From NCBI RefSeq assembly GCF_007109405.1, contig NZ_VJOY01000002.1, positions 248,001-312,000 of the forward strand: DNA of 64,000 bases, given 5' to 3'. The position numbers were made by a program, and so were the translations under genes. The notes beneath the pieces were generated by a model. It was given only the letters and a program-made list of their open reading frames with translations, made no database searches and was not told the origin of the DNA. Every line of letters starts with the position of its first letter. Within the stretch, counting starts at the first letter, position 1. This document shows positions 18,954 through 33,429 of the stretch, one piece after another. This DNA is from Pseudomonas mangiferae (GTDB lineage: Bacteria > Pseudomonadota > Gammaproteobacteria > Pseudomonadales > Pseudomonadaceae).

Positions 18954-20164
18954 TGAGCAAATTCATGGATTGGGTCGATGCGCGCTTCCCCGCGACCAAG
19001 ATGTGGGAAGACCATCTCGCCAAGTATTACGCACCCAAGAACTTCAACGTTCTGTACTTCTTCGGCTCCCTGGCACTGCTGGTGCTGGTCAACCAGATAC
19101 TCACCGGCATCTGGCTGACCATGAGCTTCACCCCGTCCGCCGAAGAAGCGTTCGCGTCCGTCGAATACATCATGCGCGACGTGGAATTCGGCTGGATCAT
19201 CCGCTACATGCACTCCACCGGTGCGTCGGCGTTCTTCATCGTGGTCTACCTGCACATGTTCCGCGGCCTGCTGTACGGCTCGTACCAGAAGCCCCGCGAA
19301 CTGGTGTGGATCTTCGGCATGATGATCTACCTGGCGCTGATGGCCGAGGCCTTCATGGGCTACCTGCTGCCCTGGGGCCAGATGTCCTACTGGGGTGCCC
19401 AGGTGATCATCTCGTTGTTCGGCGCCATTCCGGTCATCGGCGACGACCTGACCCAGTGGATCCGCGGTGACTACCTGATCTCTGGCATCACCCTGAACCG
19501 CTTCTTCGCACTGCACGTCATCGCGTTGCCGGTGGTCCTGCTGGGCCTGGTGGTGCTGCACATCCTGGCGCTCCACGAAGTCGGCTCCAACAACCCGCTG
19601 GGCGTGGACATCAAGAAGACCAAGGACGAGGCCGGCGTGCCCCTGGATGGCATTCCGTTCCACCCGTACTACACCGTCAAGGATATCGTCGGCGTGGTGG
19701 TGTTCCTCTTCGTGTTCTGCGCGGTGATCTTCTTCTTCCCGGAAATGGGCGGCTATTTCCTCGAGAAGCCCAACTTCGAAGTGGCGAACGCCTTCAAGAC
19801 CCCCGAGCACATTGCCCCGGTGTGGTACTTCACGCCGTTCTACGCAATCCTGCGCGCGGTGCCGGACAAGCTGATGGGCGTTATCGCCATGGGCGCCGCC
19901 ATCGCCATCCTGTTCGTTCTGCCCTGGCTCGACCGTAGCCCGGTGAAGTCGATGCGCTACAAGGGCTGGCTGAGCAAGATCGCTCTGCTCGTGTTCTGCG
20001 TCTCCTTCATTATTCTTGGCTACCTCGGCGTGCTGGCTCCGACTCCGGAGCGCACCTTGGTCTCGCGGATCTGTACGTTCCTGTATTTCGCATACTTCGT
20101 CCTGATGCCGTTCTATACCAAGCTCGAGAAGACCAAAGTGGTTCCGGAAAGGGTGAATGGCTGA
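18953..20164 (+). CDS. petB: Cytochrome b subunit of the bc1 complex
   Basis: 403 residues with many hydrophobic helices. Haem b ligands are His in MHSTGASAFFIVVYLHMFRG and in the FALHVIALPVVLLGLVVLHI helix, and the Q-site motif is present in degenerate form as PEHIAPVWYF. It is a full-length single-gene cytochrome b, as in other gammaproteobacteria. The middle gene of petABC, it overlaps petA (ATGA) and shares one base with petC. Confidence 0.97.
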   Translation: MSKFMDWVDARFPATKMWEDHLAKYYAPKNFNVLYFFGSLALLVLVNQILTGIWLTMSFTPSAEEAFASVEYIMRDVEFGWIIRYMHSTGASAFFIVVYLHMFRGLLYGSYQKPRELVWIFGMMIYLALMAEAFMGYLLPWGQMSYWGAQVIISLFGAIPVIGDDLTQWIRGDYLISGITLNRFFALHVIALPVVLLGLVVLHILALHEVGSNNPLGVDIKKTKDEAGVPLDGIPFHPYYTVKDIVGVVVFLFVFCAVIFFFPEMGGYFLEKPNFEVANAFKTPEHIAPVWYFTPFYAILRAVPDKLMGVIAMGAAIAILFVLPWLDRSPVKSMRYKGWLSKIALLVFCVSFIILGYLGVLAPTPERTLVSRICTFLYFAYFVLMPFYTKLEKTKVVPERVNG

Positions 20165-20943
20165 TGAAAAAGCATCTCGTTGCATTGATGTTCGCGCTGT
20201 TGCCGGCGCTGGGCTTCGCCGAAGGCCATGACCTGCAGCTGGACAAGGTCGACATCGACCTGACCGACAAGGCGGCGATGCAGGATGGTCTGCGGACCTT
20301 CGCCAACTACTGCATGGGCTGCCACGGCGCCCAGTTCCAGCGCTACGAACGTGTCGCCACCGACCTGGGCATCCCGGAAGACGTGATGATGGAAAACATC
20401 GTCTTCACCGGCGCCAAGATCGGCGACCACATGAAGAATGGCATGCACGCCGCCGACGCCAAGGGCTGGTTCGGCGCGGCGCCGCCGGACCTGACCCTGG
20501 TAGCCCGTGTTCGCGGCAACGACTGGCTGTACAGCTACCTGCGCAGCTTCTACGAAGATCCGGCGCGTCCGTGGGGCGTGAACAACAAGGTCTTCCCGAA
20601 CGTCGGCATGCCCAACGTGCTGGCGCCGCTGCAAGGTCGCCAGGTCATCGGGTGCAAGCAGATCCAGGCCGTGGAAGGCGGCAAGAAGCAGTACGACCCG
20701 CTCACCGGCACGCCGATCACCCATGAAGCGTGTGACCAACTGACTGTCCTGCCGAAGACCGGCAGCCTCTCCGAGGAGCAGTTCGACGAGAAGGTCAAGA
20801 ACCTGGTGACCTTCCTCGCCTACTCGGCGAACCCGGTCAAGCTGGAGAGCCAGCGCATCGGGACCTACGTGCTGCTGTACCTGGCCTTCTTCTTCGTCTT
20901 CGCCTACCTGCTCAAGCGCGAATACTGGAAGGACGTCCACTGA
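20164..20943 (+). CDS. petC: Cytochrome c1 subunit of the bc1 complex
   Basis: 259 residues with an N-terminal signal peptide ([17 protein letters not shown]). A single haem c site CMGCH is near residue 51, and Met in the [13 protein letters not shown] region is the likely sixth ligand. A C-terminal membrane anchor follows ([21 protein letters not shown]). It takes electrons from the Rieske protein and gives them to soluble cytochrome c. A terminator follows 24 bases later. Confidence 0.97.
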   Translation: MKKHLVALMFALLPALGFAEGHDLQLDKVDIDLTDKAAMQDGLRTFANYCMGCHGAQFQRYERVATDLGIPEDVMMENIVFTGAKIGDHMKNGMHAADAKGWFGAAPPDLTLVARVRGNDWLYSYLRSFYEDPARPWGVNNKVFPNVGMPNVLAPLQGRQVIGCKQIQAVEGGKKQYDPLTGTPITHEACDQLTVLPKTGSLSEEQFDEKVKNLVTFLAYSANPVKLESQRIGTYVLLYLAFFFVFAYLLKREYWKDVH

Positions 20944-20966
20944 TCCGAAACGCTTCGGATGTCATG

Positions 20967-20997
20967 ACACGCGCCCTACGGGGCGCGTGTGTCTTTT
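20967..20997 (+). terminator. Intrinsic terminator of petABC
   Basis: ACACGCGCCC / GGGCGCGTGT, a perfect 10-base stem with a TACG loop, then GTCTTTT. A smaller TCCGAA/TTCGGA hairpin lies just upstream. Confidence 0.85.
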
Positions 20998-21034
20998 CGC
21001 CTCCCACACGTCGAACCTGCGCGGAGGAGCCTTG

Positions 21035-21652
21035 ATGGGCGCCATCAACAAGCTGACCTGTTTTTCCGATCCGGCCGACCAATACAGCCATCGCGTACGC
21101 ATCGTGCTGGCGGAGAAGTCGGTGGTCGCCGAGATCGTCGAGGTCGTGGCCGGCCAGTGCCCACCACGCTTGGCCGAGCTCAACCCCTACGGCACCCTGC
21201 CGACCCTGGCCGACCGTGATCTGATACTGTACGAGTCGACGGTGGTAATGGAGTACCTCGACGAGCGCTACCCGCACCCGCCGCTGATGCCGGCCTATCC
21301 GGTATCACGCTCCAACACCCGGTTGTTGATCCATCGTATCCAGCGCGACTGGTGCAGTCAGGTCGAGCGGATCCTCGATCCGCGCGCCAAGGATGCGGTG
21401 AAGGCGCAAGCCCGCAAGGAGCTGCGCGAGAGCCTGACCGGCGTGTCGCCGCTGTTCGCCGACAAACCGTTTTTCCTGAGCGAGGACTTCAGCCTGGTGG
21501 ATTGCTGCCTGTTGCCGATCCTCTGGCGCCTGCCGCAGCTGGGCATCGAACTGCCGCGGCCGGCCAAGCCTCTGCTCGATTACATGGAGCGCAATTTCGC
21601 CCGCGATACCTTCCAGGCCAGCCTGTCCGGTGTCGAGCGCGCGATGCGCTGA
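21035..21652 (+). CDS. sspA: Stringent starvation protein A
   Basis: 205 residues from ATG 21035, with GCGGAGGAG upstream. A GST-like fold is seen: a thioredoxin-like N-terminal half ([57 protein letters not shown]) and a helical C-terminal half. SspA lacks glutathione activity and binds RNA polymerase holoenzyme, altering transcription under starvation and acid stress. It sits directly upstream of sspB, 10 bases apart. Confidence 0.96.
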   Translation: MGAINKLTCFSDPADQYSHRVRIVLAEKSVVAEIVEVVAGQCPPRLAELNPYGTLPTLADRDLILYESTVVMEYLDERYPHPPLMPAYPVSRSNTRLLIHRIQRDWCSQVERILDPRAKDAVKAQARKELRESLTGVSPLFADKPFFLSEDFSLVDCCLLPILWRLPQLGIELPRPAKPLLDYMERNFARDTFQASLSGVERAMR

Positions 21653-21662
21653 GGAGACCGCG

Positions 21663-22079
21663 ATGAATTCCAGTCGTCCCTACCTGGTCCGCGCGCTATA
21701 TGAGTGGATCGTCGACAACAACTGCACCCCACACCTGCTGGTGAATGCGGAATACGCCGGTGTGCGCGTGCCGCCGGGTTTCGCCAGCGATGGGCAGATC
21801 GTGCTGAACGTGTCGCCCACCGCGGTGCGCCACCTGCAGATGGACAACGAGGCGGTGAGCTTCGAGGGGCGCTTCGGCGGCGTGGCTCACAGCCTGTATA
21901 TCCCCACTGCCGCACTGATGGCGATCTACGCCCGCGAGAACGGCCAGGGCATGGTGTTCGACCTGGAGCCGCCCGTGGGCGAGGATGAGCAGCCCGAGCC
22001 GGACGATGACGGCCCCTCCGGCGGTGGCAGCGAGCCGCCACGGCCCAGCGGACGTCCCAGCCTCAAGGTCGTCAAATGA
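21663..22079 (+). CDS. sspB: ClpXP adaptor, stringent starvation protein B
   Basis: 138 residues from ATG 21663. The folded domain (RPYLVRALYEWIVDNNCTPH, HLLVNAEYAGVRVP, FGGVAHSLYIPTAALMAIYA) binds ssrA degradation tags. An acidic, flexible linker (EDEQPEPDDD) leads to the C-terminal ClpX-binding motif SLKVVK. It delivers tagged proteins to ClpXP. An intrinsic terminator begins right after the stop. Confidence 0.97.
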   Translation: MNSSRPYLVRALYEWIVDNNCTPHLLVNAEYAGVRVPPGFASDGQIVLNVSPTAVRHLQMDNEAVSFEGRFGGVAHSLYIPTAALMAIYARENGQGMVFDLEPPVGEDEQPEPDDDGPSGGGSEPPRPSGRPSLKVVK

Positions 22080-22080
22080 G

Positions 22081-22120
22081 AAAGGGCCGTATCGCCACTG
22101 GCGGTACGGCCCTTTCCCTT
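22081..22120 (+). terminator. Terminator of sspA-sspB
   Basis: A 16-base stem beginning AAAGGGCCGTA and ending TACGGCCCTTT, with one wobble pair and an ACT loop, then CCCTTTC. With A and T on both sides it may also end dolP transcription from the other strand. Confidence 0.8.
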
Positions 22121-22153
22121 TCTGCCGGTGCTGCCTCGCGGCAGCCTTCGGCC

Positions 22154-23674
<1,521 letters not shown>

Positions 23675-23678
<4 letters not shown>

Positions 23679-25486
23679 GAGTCGCTGTCGGGAAGGCGCT
23701 CGACCCGGCCGTTGCGGAACTCCGCCCAGGGCAGGTGGCGCTCGATGCGTTGCGCGGGGTTCAGGGTCAGCCGGCCGGACAGGCCATCCACCGAGCTGTC
23801 GGGCAGGGCTTTCAGCTGGCTGAGGCGCGGCGCGAGGCGGAAGGCGTCGACGCCCATGGCGTACAGCCGGCCGAGGCTGCCGGCGGCCTGGGGCCACTGG
23901 CCGCTCACCTGCTGGCGCAGCGGGTCCTCGGCGTCCAGCAGCCAAGGCGTCTCGCAGAAACGGATGCCGCTCAGGTCGTTGTACTGGGCCTGGTCGTTGA
24001 GCCCGCTGAAGACGTGGGACGTGGCATACACGGGCAGGTCGCCGGCGTACTGGAAGGCCAGGGTCGGCTTGATCTGCTGGGCCTGCTGCGGTGTGGCGGC
24101 GAGGAAGATGAAGTCCACGTCCTGGCGCGGCGAAGGCTGCGCAGTCACCGGGACCCCCAGCGTTCCCTGCACCTGCTGCGCCCGCGTGTCGCTCTGGCGC
24201 AGCCGCAACAGGTCGGCAATCTGCTGGGCCATCTGCACCGGCGGCGCGATCCGCTGGGAAGCCAGCAGCGTGCCGCCGTTGGCTTGCCAGCTCTGCTGGA
24301 ACGCGCTCAGCACCCGGTCTCCCCACTCGCCGCTGGGCACGAGGGCGATGGCCCGGCGCAGCCCGTCGGCCCACGCGCGATGAGCTGCCTCGCGGGCCTC
24401 GTCTTCCGCGGCTAAGCCGAACTGGAAGAGTTGGGGCGGGCTCTTCTGCCCGGCGTCACTGTAGTTGAGGGCGAGGGTGGTGAGGGGCAATTGGGCGCGG
24501 TCGCCCAGCTGTTTCACTAGCGGCTTCTCCAGAGGGCCGACCACCAGTTGGACGCCGTCGGCCTGGGCCTGGCGATAGAAGTCGTCCAAAGACGTCAGGC
24601 GCGAGCTGTCGTAGACCTGGATCGCCGGCGGATTCTGACCGGCCTGCTTCGCCTGGTACTGGGCGGCGAGGAAACCGTCGCGCAGCGCCCGGGCGACGCC
24701 GGCGAGCTGGCCGTCTTGGGGTAGTAGCAGGGCGATCTTGGTGAGCGGCTGGCTGGCCAGCTCCTTCAGCTTCACCAGCGGTTCCGGAAGCTGCACCGCC
24801 GCCGGGTGCTGCGGGTTCTGCTCGCGCCAGGTATCGATGGCGGCCTGCTGCTGTTGCAGGGTCGACGCGCTCTTGCTGATACGCGCCAATTCCAGCCAGC
24901 CGTTGAGGTCGGCGTCGCCGCCGGGCTGGAGCTGGTCGCTGGGCAGACCGGACACCAGTTTCCAGATGGCTTCATGGTTCGCCTTGGCCGCATCGCCCGA
25001 GAGCAGCGGGGCGATGAACACCCGCTCGCGCGCCGCCTGCAGCGGCTGGCTGTCGGCTTCGAAGGCCTGTGCGCGGGTCAACTCGGTGCGGATCTGCTGG
25101 TCCACCGGCAGTTCGGCGAGACGCTCCAGGCTCGGGTGGCTCAAGGCCTTGATCGCCGCCTTGGCATCCTTGCGCGCCAGGGCCAGTTCCGCCACCAGGG
25201 TGCTGGCATAGACCTGCTGGGCGGGCTTGAGGGTCTCCAGGGGGATGCCCTCGAGGATGCTCGAGGCGCGTGCGTAGTCCTGCTGGCGATAGGCCTGGTC
25301 GGCTGCGGAAAGGCGCAGCAGGTTGGCCTGTTCCGGTTTGCTTTCGTTCGCCTGCTGCAGCAGTTGTTCGACGCTGGCGTGAGGCGTGCGGGGCAGTTCG
25401 CCGAGGTTGGAAGAGGGCGACGTAGCGCAGGCGACCAGCAAGCTGGCGAGGCTGAGAGCGAAGAGCGGGCGCAGGCAAGCGATCAT
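23675..25486 (-). CDS. lpoA: Outer-membrane lipoprotein activator of penicillin-binding protein 1A (LpoA)
   Basis: 603 residues. The signal peptide ends in the lipobox LLVAC. The N-terminal half is TPR-like helical repeats (about residues 35-255). The C-terminal half is a periplasmic-binding-protein-like fold (TKIALLLPQDGQLAGVARALRDGF, VQLVVGPLEKPLVKQLGD, PVYATSHVFSGL). It reaches through the peptidoglycan to stimulate the bifunctional synthase. It heads the lpoA-yraN-diaA-dolP unit and is divergent from rsmI. Confidence 0.94.
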
Positions 25487-25598
25487 GTAAGCGTTCCCGG
25501 TGCTTGAGCGAATGAGCGGGAATTGTACCCAAGCCCCGGGGCAGGCGCGATGCCGGGTACCGGAAACGGGCTACAATGCGCGTTTTCGCTTCCGAGGT

Positions 25599-26477
25599 AT
25601 GGCAGTGGCGGGCTCCAATTCCCAGGGTGGTGCACCCGGTACGCTCTACGTGGTCGCAACCCCGATCGGCAACCTCGACGACATCACTGCCCGCGCCCTG
25701 CGCATCCTGGGCGAGGTGGCGCTGGTGGCGGCGGAGGACACGCGGCATTCGTCGCGCCTGATGCAGCACTTCGGCATCCGCACGCCGTTGGTGGCGTGCC
25801 ACGACCACAACGAACGCGAGCAGGGCGGGCAGATTCTCGCCCGCCTGCAGGCCGGCGACGACGTGGCGCTGGTGTCCGACGCCGGCACGCCGCTGATTTC
25901 CGACCCGGGTTTCCACCTAGTGCGGCAGGTGCGCGCCGCGGGCGTGCGGGTGGTACCGGTGCCGGGCGCCTGCGCGGTGATCGCCGCGCTCTCGGCGGCA
26001 GGCCTGCCTTCCGATCGCTTCATCTTCGAAGGCTTCCTGCCGGCCAAGACCACCGCCCGGCGGACTCGCCTCGAGCATATAAAGGAAGAATCGCGCACCC
26101 TGATCTTCTACGAGGCGCCCCATCGCCTGCTGGAAACTCTCCACGATATGGCCGCGATCTTTGGCGATGCGCGCCAGGCGGTGCTAGCGCGGGAGCTGAC
26201 CAAGACCTTCGAAACGTTGAAGGGCGCGCCCCTGGCGGAGCTGTGCGACTGGGTGGCCGCCGATGCCAACCAACAGCGTGGCGAATGCGTGGTGCTGGTG
26301 GCTGGCTGGCAGCCTCCCGAGGGAGAGGAGGCCCTGAGTGCGGAGGCCCTGCGGGTACTCGACCTCCTACGGGCAGAAATGCCGGTGAAGCGCGCGGCCG
26401 CCCTGGCGGCGGAGATCACGGGCGGGCGCAAGAATCTGCTCTATCAAGCGGCTCTGGAGCGTCAGGCGGAAGACTGA
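25599..26477 (+). CDS. rsmI: 16S rRNA (cytidine-1402 2'-O) methyltransferase
   Basis: 292 residues from ATG 25599, with GAGG just upstream; the longer open frame to 25500 is not supported by family length. A tetrapyrrole-methylase fold is marked by [34 protein letters not shown] and [10 protein letters not shown], and the C-terminal tail contains [12 protein letters not shown]. It methylates the decoding-centre residue C1402 together with RsmH, which is encoded 1.2 kb downstream. A -10-like TACAAT lies at 25571-25576 without a convincing -35. Confidence 0.95.
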   Translation: MAVAGSNSQGGAPGTLYVVATPIGNLDDITARALRILGEVALVAAEDTRHSSRLMQHFGIRTPLVACHDHNEREQGGQILARLQAGDDVALVSDAGTPLISDPGFHLVRQVRAAGVRVVPVPGACAVIAALSAAGLPSDRFIFEGFLPAKTTARRTRLEHIKEESRTLIFYEAPHRLLETLHDMAAIFGDARQAVLARELTKTFETLKGAPLAELCDWVAADANQQRGECVVLVAGWQPPEGEEALSAEALRVLDLLRAEMPVKRAAALAAEITGGRKNLLYQAALERQAED

Positions 26478-26479
26478 GC

Positions 26480-26508
26480 TTGTCGTGGAGGCACCGGGTC
26501 GGTACTCT
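26480..26508 (+). promoter_or_regulatory. Candidate rnpB promoter
   Basis: TTGTCG (26480-26485), 17 bases, TACTCT (26503-26508). The spacing to the RNA 5' end at about 26518 is right; the -10 match is weak. Confidence 0.45.
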
Positions 26509-26517
26509 TGGCGGCGG

Positions 26518-26876
26518 AGAGTCGGCTGGACAGTCGCCGTCGCAATTCGTTCCGCGAATCGCGAGGGAGGAAAGTCCGGGCTCCATAGGGCAGAGTGCCA
26601 GGTAACGCCTGGGAGGCGCGAGCCTACGGAAAGTGCCACAGAAAACAACCGCCTAAGCGCTTCGGCGCCGGTAAGGGTGAAAAGGTGCGGTAAGAGCGCA
26701 CCGCACGGCTGGCAACAGTCCGTGGCTAGGTAAACCCCACTCGGAGCAAGACCAAATAGGGATCCATTGGCGTGGCCCGCGCTGGATCCGGGTAGGTTGC
26801 TAGAGGCGTCCAGCGATGGCCGTCGTAGAGGAATGACTGTCCTCGACAGAACCCGGCTTACAGGCCGGCTCTCCCC
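26518..26876 (+). ncRNA. rnpB: RNase P RNA (catalytic subunit, type A)
   Basis: About 359 bases with the conserved cores: GAGGAAAGTCCGGGC near the 5' end (26567 on), GGAAAGTGCCACAGAAA (26628 on), the GGTAAGGGTGAAAAGGTG region, AGAGCGCACCGC, and the 3' core AACCCGGCTTACAGGCC. The 5' GAGTCGGCTGG pairs with the 3' CCGGCTCTCC to form helix P1, which sets the ends to within a few bases. It removes 5' leaders from tRNA precursors. The position between rsmI and mraZ is the usual Pseudomonas one. Confidence 0.97.
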
Positions 26877-27074
26877 TCCTTTTCCTCCCCGCCTGATTTT
26901 CGCGTCTTCTCATACCCAAAAAGTCTTACTCCTCATAAAGCACTTTAACTTTGAAGTTCTAGCTGCTTGATTTTTCTATTCTTCTCCTCTTTCTGTCGGG
27001 CCTGCGATGGCTCGAACTGCCCCGTAGTTCCGCTAAATCGCCGTTCTGTAAGGATTTTTCCCGATTTACGCGCC
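26877..27074. other. Low-GC intergenic stretch between rnpB and the mraZ promoter
   Basis: GC is about 45 percent by hand count over 26881-27060, far below the flanking genes. I see no ORF with coding character, no clear terminator and no strong promoter; TTGAAG at 26951 has only a poor -10 at the right distance. It may be an upstream activating or curved-DNA region for the dcw promoter, or hide a small RNA. Confidence 0.4.
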
Positions 27075-27104
27075 TTGACGGTGGGGTAGCGCGATTTCTA
27101 TAGT
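27075..27104 (+). promoter_or_regulatory. Main promoter of the dcw cluster (mraZ promoter)
   Basis: TTGACG (27075-27080), 18 bases, TATAGT (27099-27104); with CTATAG the spacing is 17. The transcript would start near 27111, within the MraZ boxes. Confidence 0.75.
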
Positions 27105-27110
27105 GTGCGG

Positions 27111-27136
27111 AAGTGGTACAAAGTGGGATGAAGTGG
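27111..27136 (+). promoter_or_regulatory. Triple MraZ operator
   Basis: AAGTGG occurs at 27111, 27121 and 27131, an exact 10-base period. This matches the GTGG(G/N)-N5 repeat bound by MraZ in other bacteria. A further GTGGGG lies in the promoter spacer at 27081. Autorepression of the dcw promoter is inferred. Confidence 0.75.
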
Positions 27137-27180
27137 ATAATTCAGGGCACGGATAGCTAATTCTCAGGGGACGCGCAGCC

Positions 27181-27632
27181 TTGTTTCGCGGAGCTAACGC
27201 CATCAGTCTCGACGCCAAAGGGCGCCTCGCGATGCCGAGTCGGTATCGTGACGAGCTCGTTTCGCGTTGCGCCGGCCAGCTCATCGTCACCATCGACGCC
27301 GTCGACCCCTGCCTGAGCATCTACCCTCTTCCCGAATGGGAACTCATCGAAGCGAAACTTCGCGAACTGCCTTCCCTGCGCGAGGAAACCCGCCGCCTGC
27401 AGCGTCTGCTGATCGGTAATGCGGTGGACCTGGAGCTGGATGGCAGCGGCCGCATTCTGGTGCCACCGCGCCTGCGGGAGTACGCGAAGCTGGACAAGCA
27501 CGCGATGCTGGTTGGCCAACTGAACAAGTTCCAGCTGTGGGATGAATCCAGCTGGAATGCCCTTGCCGAAGCCGACTTGGCGGCAATCAAACAACCCGGT
27601 GGCCTGCCGGACGAACTGCGTGACCTGATCCT

Positions 27633-27636
<4 letters not shown>
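27181..27636 (+). CDS. mraZ: Transcriptional regulator MraZ
   Basis: 151 residues from TTG 27181, which is the family N-terminus ([23 protein letters not shown]). Two AbrB-like SpoVT half-domains are present; the second is [23 protein letters not shown]. MraZ forms dodecameric rings that bind GTGG-type repeats and represses dcw genes, including its own. The operator is present 45-70 bases upstream. The non-ATG start may keep its level low. Confidence 0.94.
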
Positions 27637-30596
<2,960 letters not shown>

Positions 30597-30597
<1 letters not shown>

Positions 30598-32060
30598 TGC
30601 CGATGCCGCTGAATCAATTGCTGCCCCAGGCGGAAAGCGCGGTGCTGATCCGCGAGCTGACCCTGGACAGCCGCACGGTACGGCCGGGTGACCTGTTCCT
30701 GGCTGTGCCCGGTCTGCGCCAGGATGGCCGTGCCCACATCGCCGACGCCCTGACTCGCGGCGCCGCCGCCATCGCCTACGAAGCGGAAGGCGCGCCGGAC
30801 ATCTCGGCCACTGCCGCCGCGCTGATCCCCTACAAGGGACTGACCCAGCAACTGTCGGCCATCGCCGGGCGCTTTTACGGTGAGCCGAGCCGGGGCTTGC
30901 GCTTGGTGGGCGTCACCGGCACCAATGGCAAGACCAGTGTCAGCCAACTCCTGGCCCAGGCGCTGGATCGGCTGGGTGAGCGCTGCGGCATCGTCGGCAC
31001 CCTCGGCAGTGGTTTCCACGATGCCCTGCAGGGCGGCCAGCACACGACTCCCGACCCCCTGGCGGTCCAGGCGACGCTGGCGACCCTGAAGAAGGCCGGC
31101 GCCCGCGCCGTGGCCATGGAAGTCTCCTCCCATGGGCTGGACCAAGGCCGGGTGGCAGCCCTGGACTTCCACGTGGCGGTGTTCACCAACCTGTCCCGCG
31201 ATCACCTCGACTACCACGGCACCATGGACGCCTACGGCGCGGCCAAGGCCCGTCTGTTCGACTGGCCGGGACTGCGCTGCCGGGTGGTGAACCTGGACGA
31301 TGCCTTCGGTACCGAGCTGGCCAGCCGTCCGGGCGAGTCCCGCCTGATCGGCTACAGCCTGAAGGACGCCGGTGCCTACCTGCATGCCCGGGACGCCGAG
31401 TTCGACGACCACGGCGTGCGCGCACGCCTGGTCACGCCCCAGGGCGAAGGCCTGCTGCGCAGCCCGCTGCTGGGACGCTTCAACCTGAGCAACCTGCTGG
31501 CAGTGGTCGGCGCGCTGCTCGGCCTCGGCTATCCCCTCGACGAAATCCTCCGGGAAGTCCCGCATCTGCAAGGCCCGCTGGGGCGCATGCAACGGCTGGG
31601 CGGCGGCGACAAGCCGCTGGTGGTGGTGGACTACGCCCACACGCCGGACGCGCTGGAGCAGGTGCTGACCGCGCTGCGTCCCCATGCCCGTGGCCGGCTG
31701 CTGTGCCTGTTCGGCTGTGGCGGCGACCGCGACCGCGGCAAGCGTCCGCTGATGGCGACCGCCGCCGAGCGCCTGGCCGACGGCGTACTGGTCACCGATG
31801 ACAACCCGCGCAGCGAAGACCCGCTGCGTATCTTCGACGACATCCGTCCCGGTTTCGCCGCTGCCGAGGCCGTCGCGTTCGTGCCCGGACGGGGCGAGGC
31901 CATCGCCCGCCTGATCGCCCAGGCCGGTGTCGACGACATCGTGGTGCTGGCCGGCAAGGGCCACGAGGACTACCAGGAGATCCATGGCGTCCGCCAGCCG
32001 TTCTCCGACTTGGAGCAGGCCGCTGCGGCCCTCGCTACCTGGGAGCCTGCCCATGCTTGA
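30597..32060 (+). CDS. murE: UDP-MurNAc-tripeptide synthetase (meso-diaminopimelate adding)
   Basis: 487 residues. ATP-binding loop VTGTNGKTSVSQ is near residue 106. The diaminopimelate-recognition motif DNPR occurs in VTDDNPRSEDP, so the third peptide residue is meso-DAP rather than lysine. VEVSSHGLD-type (MEVSSHGLDQ) and NLSRDHLDYHGTM motifs are also present. It shares one base with ftsI and overlaps murF by 8 bases. Confidence 0.97.
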
Positions 32061-33429
32061 CGCCCTCCGCCTGTCCGGCCTGGTGAGCGCCCTGGATGCC
32101 CGTTTGGTGGGGGACGACGCCACGTTCGCTGCCGTCTCCACCGACAGCCGGCGTATCGCTCCGTGTCAGTTGTTCGTGGCCTTGGTCGGACCGCGCTTCG
32201 ACGGTCACGACTACCTGGCCGACGTGGCTGCCCGTGGCGCCGTGGCGGCGCTGGTACAGCGCGAAGTGCCGGGCGCGCCGTTGCCGCAGTTGGTGGTGGC
32301 CGATACCCGCCTGGCCCTGGGCCGGCTCGGGGCGCTGAATCGTGAGGCGTTCGCCGGCGACGTGGCCGCGGTGACCGGTTCCAGCGGCAAGACCACCGTC
32401 AAGGAAATGCTCGCCGCGATTCTCCGCACGGTCCATGGTGAGAACGCCGTGCTGGCGACCCGCGGCAACCTGAACAACGACCTGGGCGTCCCACTGACCC
32501 TGCTGGAACTGGCGCCGGCCCATCGGGCCGCGGTGATCGAACTGGGCGCCTCGCGCCTGGGCGAGATCGCCTACACCGTCGGCCTCACCCGGCCGCGGGT
32601 GGCGATCCTCAACAACGCCGGGTCGGCCCACGTCGGCGAGTTCGGTGGGCCCGAAAAGATCGTCGAGGCCAAGGGCGAGATCATCGAGGGCCTGCCTGCC
32701 GATGGCGTGGCGGTGCTGAACCGGGACGACCCGGCGTTCCCACGCTGGCAAGCCCGGGCCCAGGGGCGGCCGGTGCTGAGCTTCTCCCTCGGGGATGCGA
32801 CGGCCGATTTCCATGCCGAGGCGTTGGACTACGACCCGCGCGGCTGTGGCCGTTTCGTCCTGGCCGGACCGGAGGGGCGCCAGTCGATCCAGCTGAACCT
32901 GCTGGGCCGGCATAACGTCGCCAACGCCCTGGCCGCCGCAGCCGCCGCTCATGCCCTGGGTATCCCGGCTGCCGCCGTAGGCGCCGGACTGGAAAGCCTG
33001 CAACCGGTGGCCGGCCGCGCCGCCAGCCGGCTCGCCCGCAACGGCCAGCGGGTGATCGACGACACCTACAACGCCAATCCCGCGTCCATCTGCGCAGCGA
33101 TTGATATACTCGCCGCCCTTCCCGGTCGCACCGTCCTGGTGCTGGGGGATATCGGCGAGCTGGGCGAATGGGCCGAGCAAGGCCATCGCGACGTCGGCGC
33201 CTATGCCGCCGGCAAGGTCGATGCGCTCTACGCCGTCGGGCCACTGATGGCCCATGCCGTCGAGACGTGCGGGGCGACTGCCCGGCATTTCCCCGACCAG
33301 GCCAGCCTGATCGACGCCCTGCGCGCCGAGCAGGACATCGACACCACCATTCTCATCAAGGGTTCACGCAGCGCGGCGATGGAACGCGTCGTGGCTGCGT
33401 TGTGCGGTACCAACGGGGAGACACACTAA
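32053..33429 (+). CDS. murF: UDP-MurNAc-pentapeptide synthetase (D-Ala-D-Ala adding)
   Basis: 458 residues from ATG 32053, the usual Pseudomonas length; the open frame extends upstream only within murE. The P-loop is [27 protein letters not shown] and [16 protein letters not shown] are Mur ligase family signatures. It completes the cytoplasmic UDP-MurNAc-pentapeptide. Confidence 0.97.
   Translation: MLDALRLSGLVSALDARLVGDDATFAAVSTDSRRIAPCQLFVALVGPRFDGHDYLADVAARGAVAALVQREVPGAPLPQLVVADTRLALGRLGALNREAFAGDVAAVTGSSGKTTVKEMLAAILRTVHGENAVLATRGNLNNDLGVPLTLLELAPAHRAAVIELGASRLGEIAYTVGLTRPRVAILNNAGSAHVGEFGGPEKIVEAKGEIIEGLPADGVAVLNRDDPAFPRWQARAQGRPVLSFSLGDATADFHAEALDYDPRGCGRFVLAGPEGRQSIQLNLLGRHNVANALAAAAAAHALGIPAAAVGAGLESLQPVAGRAASRLARNGQRVIDDTYNANPASICAAIDILAALPGRTVLVLGDIGELGEWAEQGHRDVGAYAAGKVDALYAVGPLMAHAVETCGATARHFPDQASLIDALRAEQDIDTTILIKGSRSAAMERVVAALCGTNGETH

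Noticed and set aside
26767-26970. Small open frame in the 3' part of rnpB and beyond
   Set aside because: It lies inside RNase P RNA for half its length and has no protein-like features.
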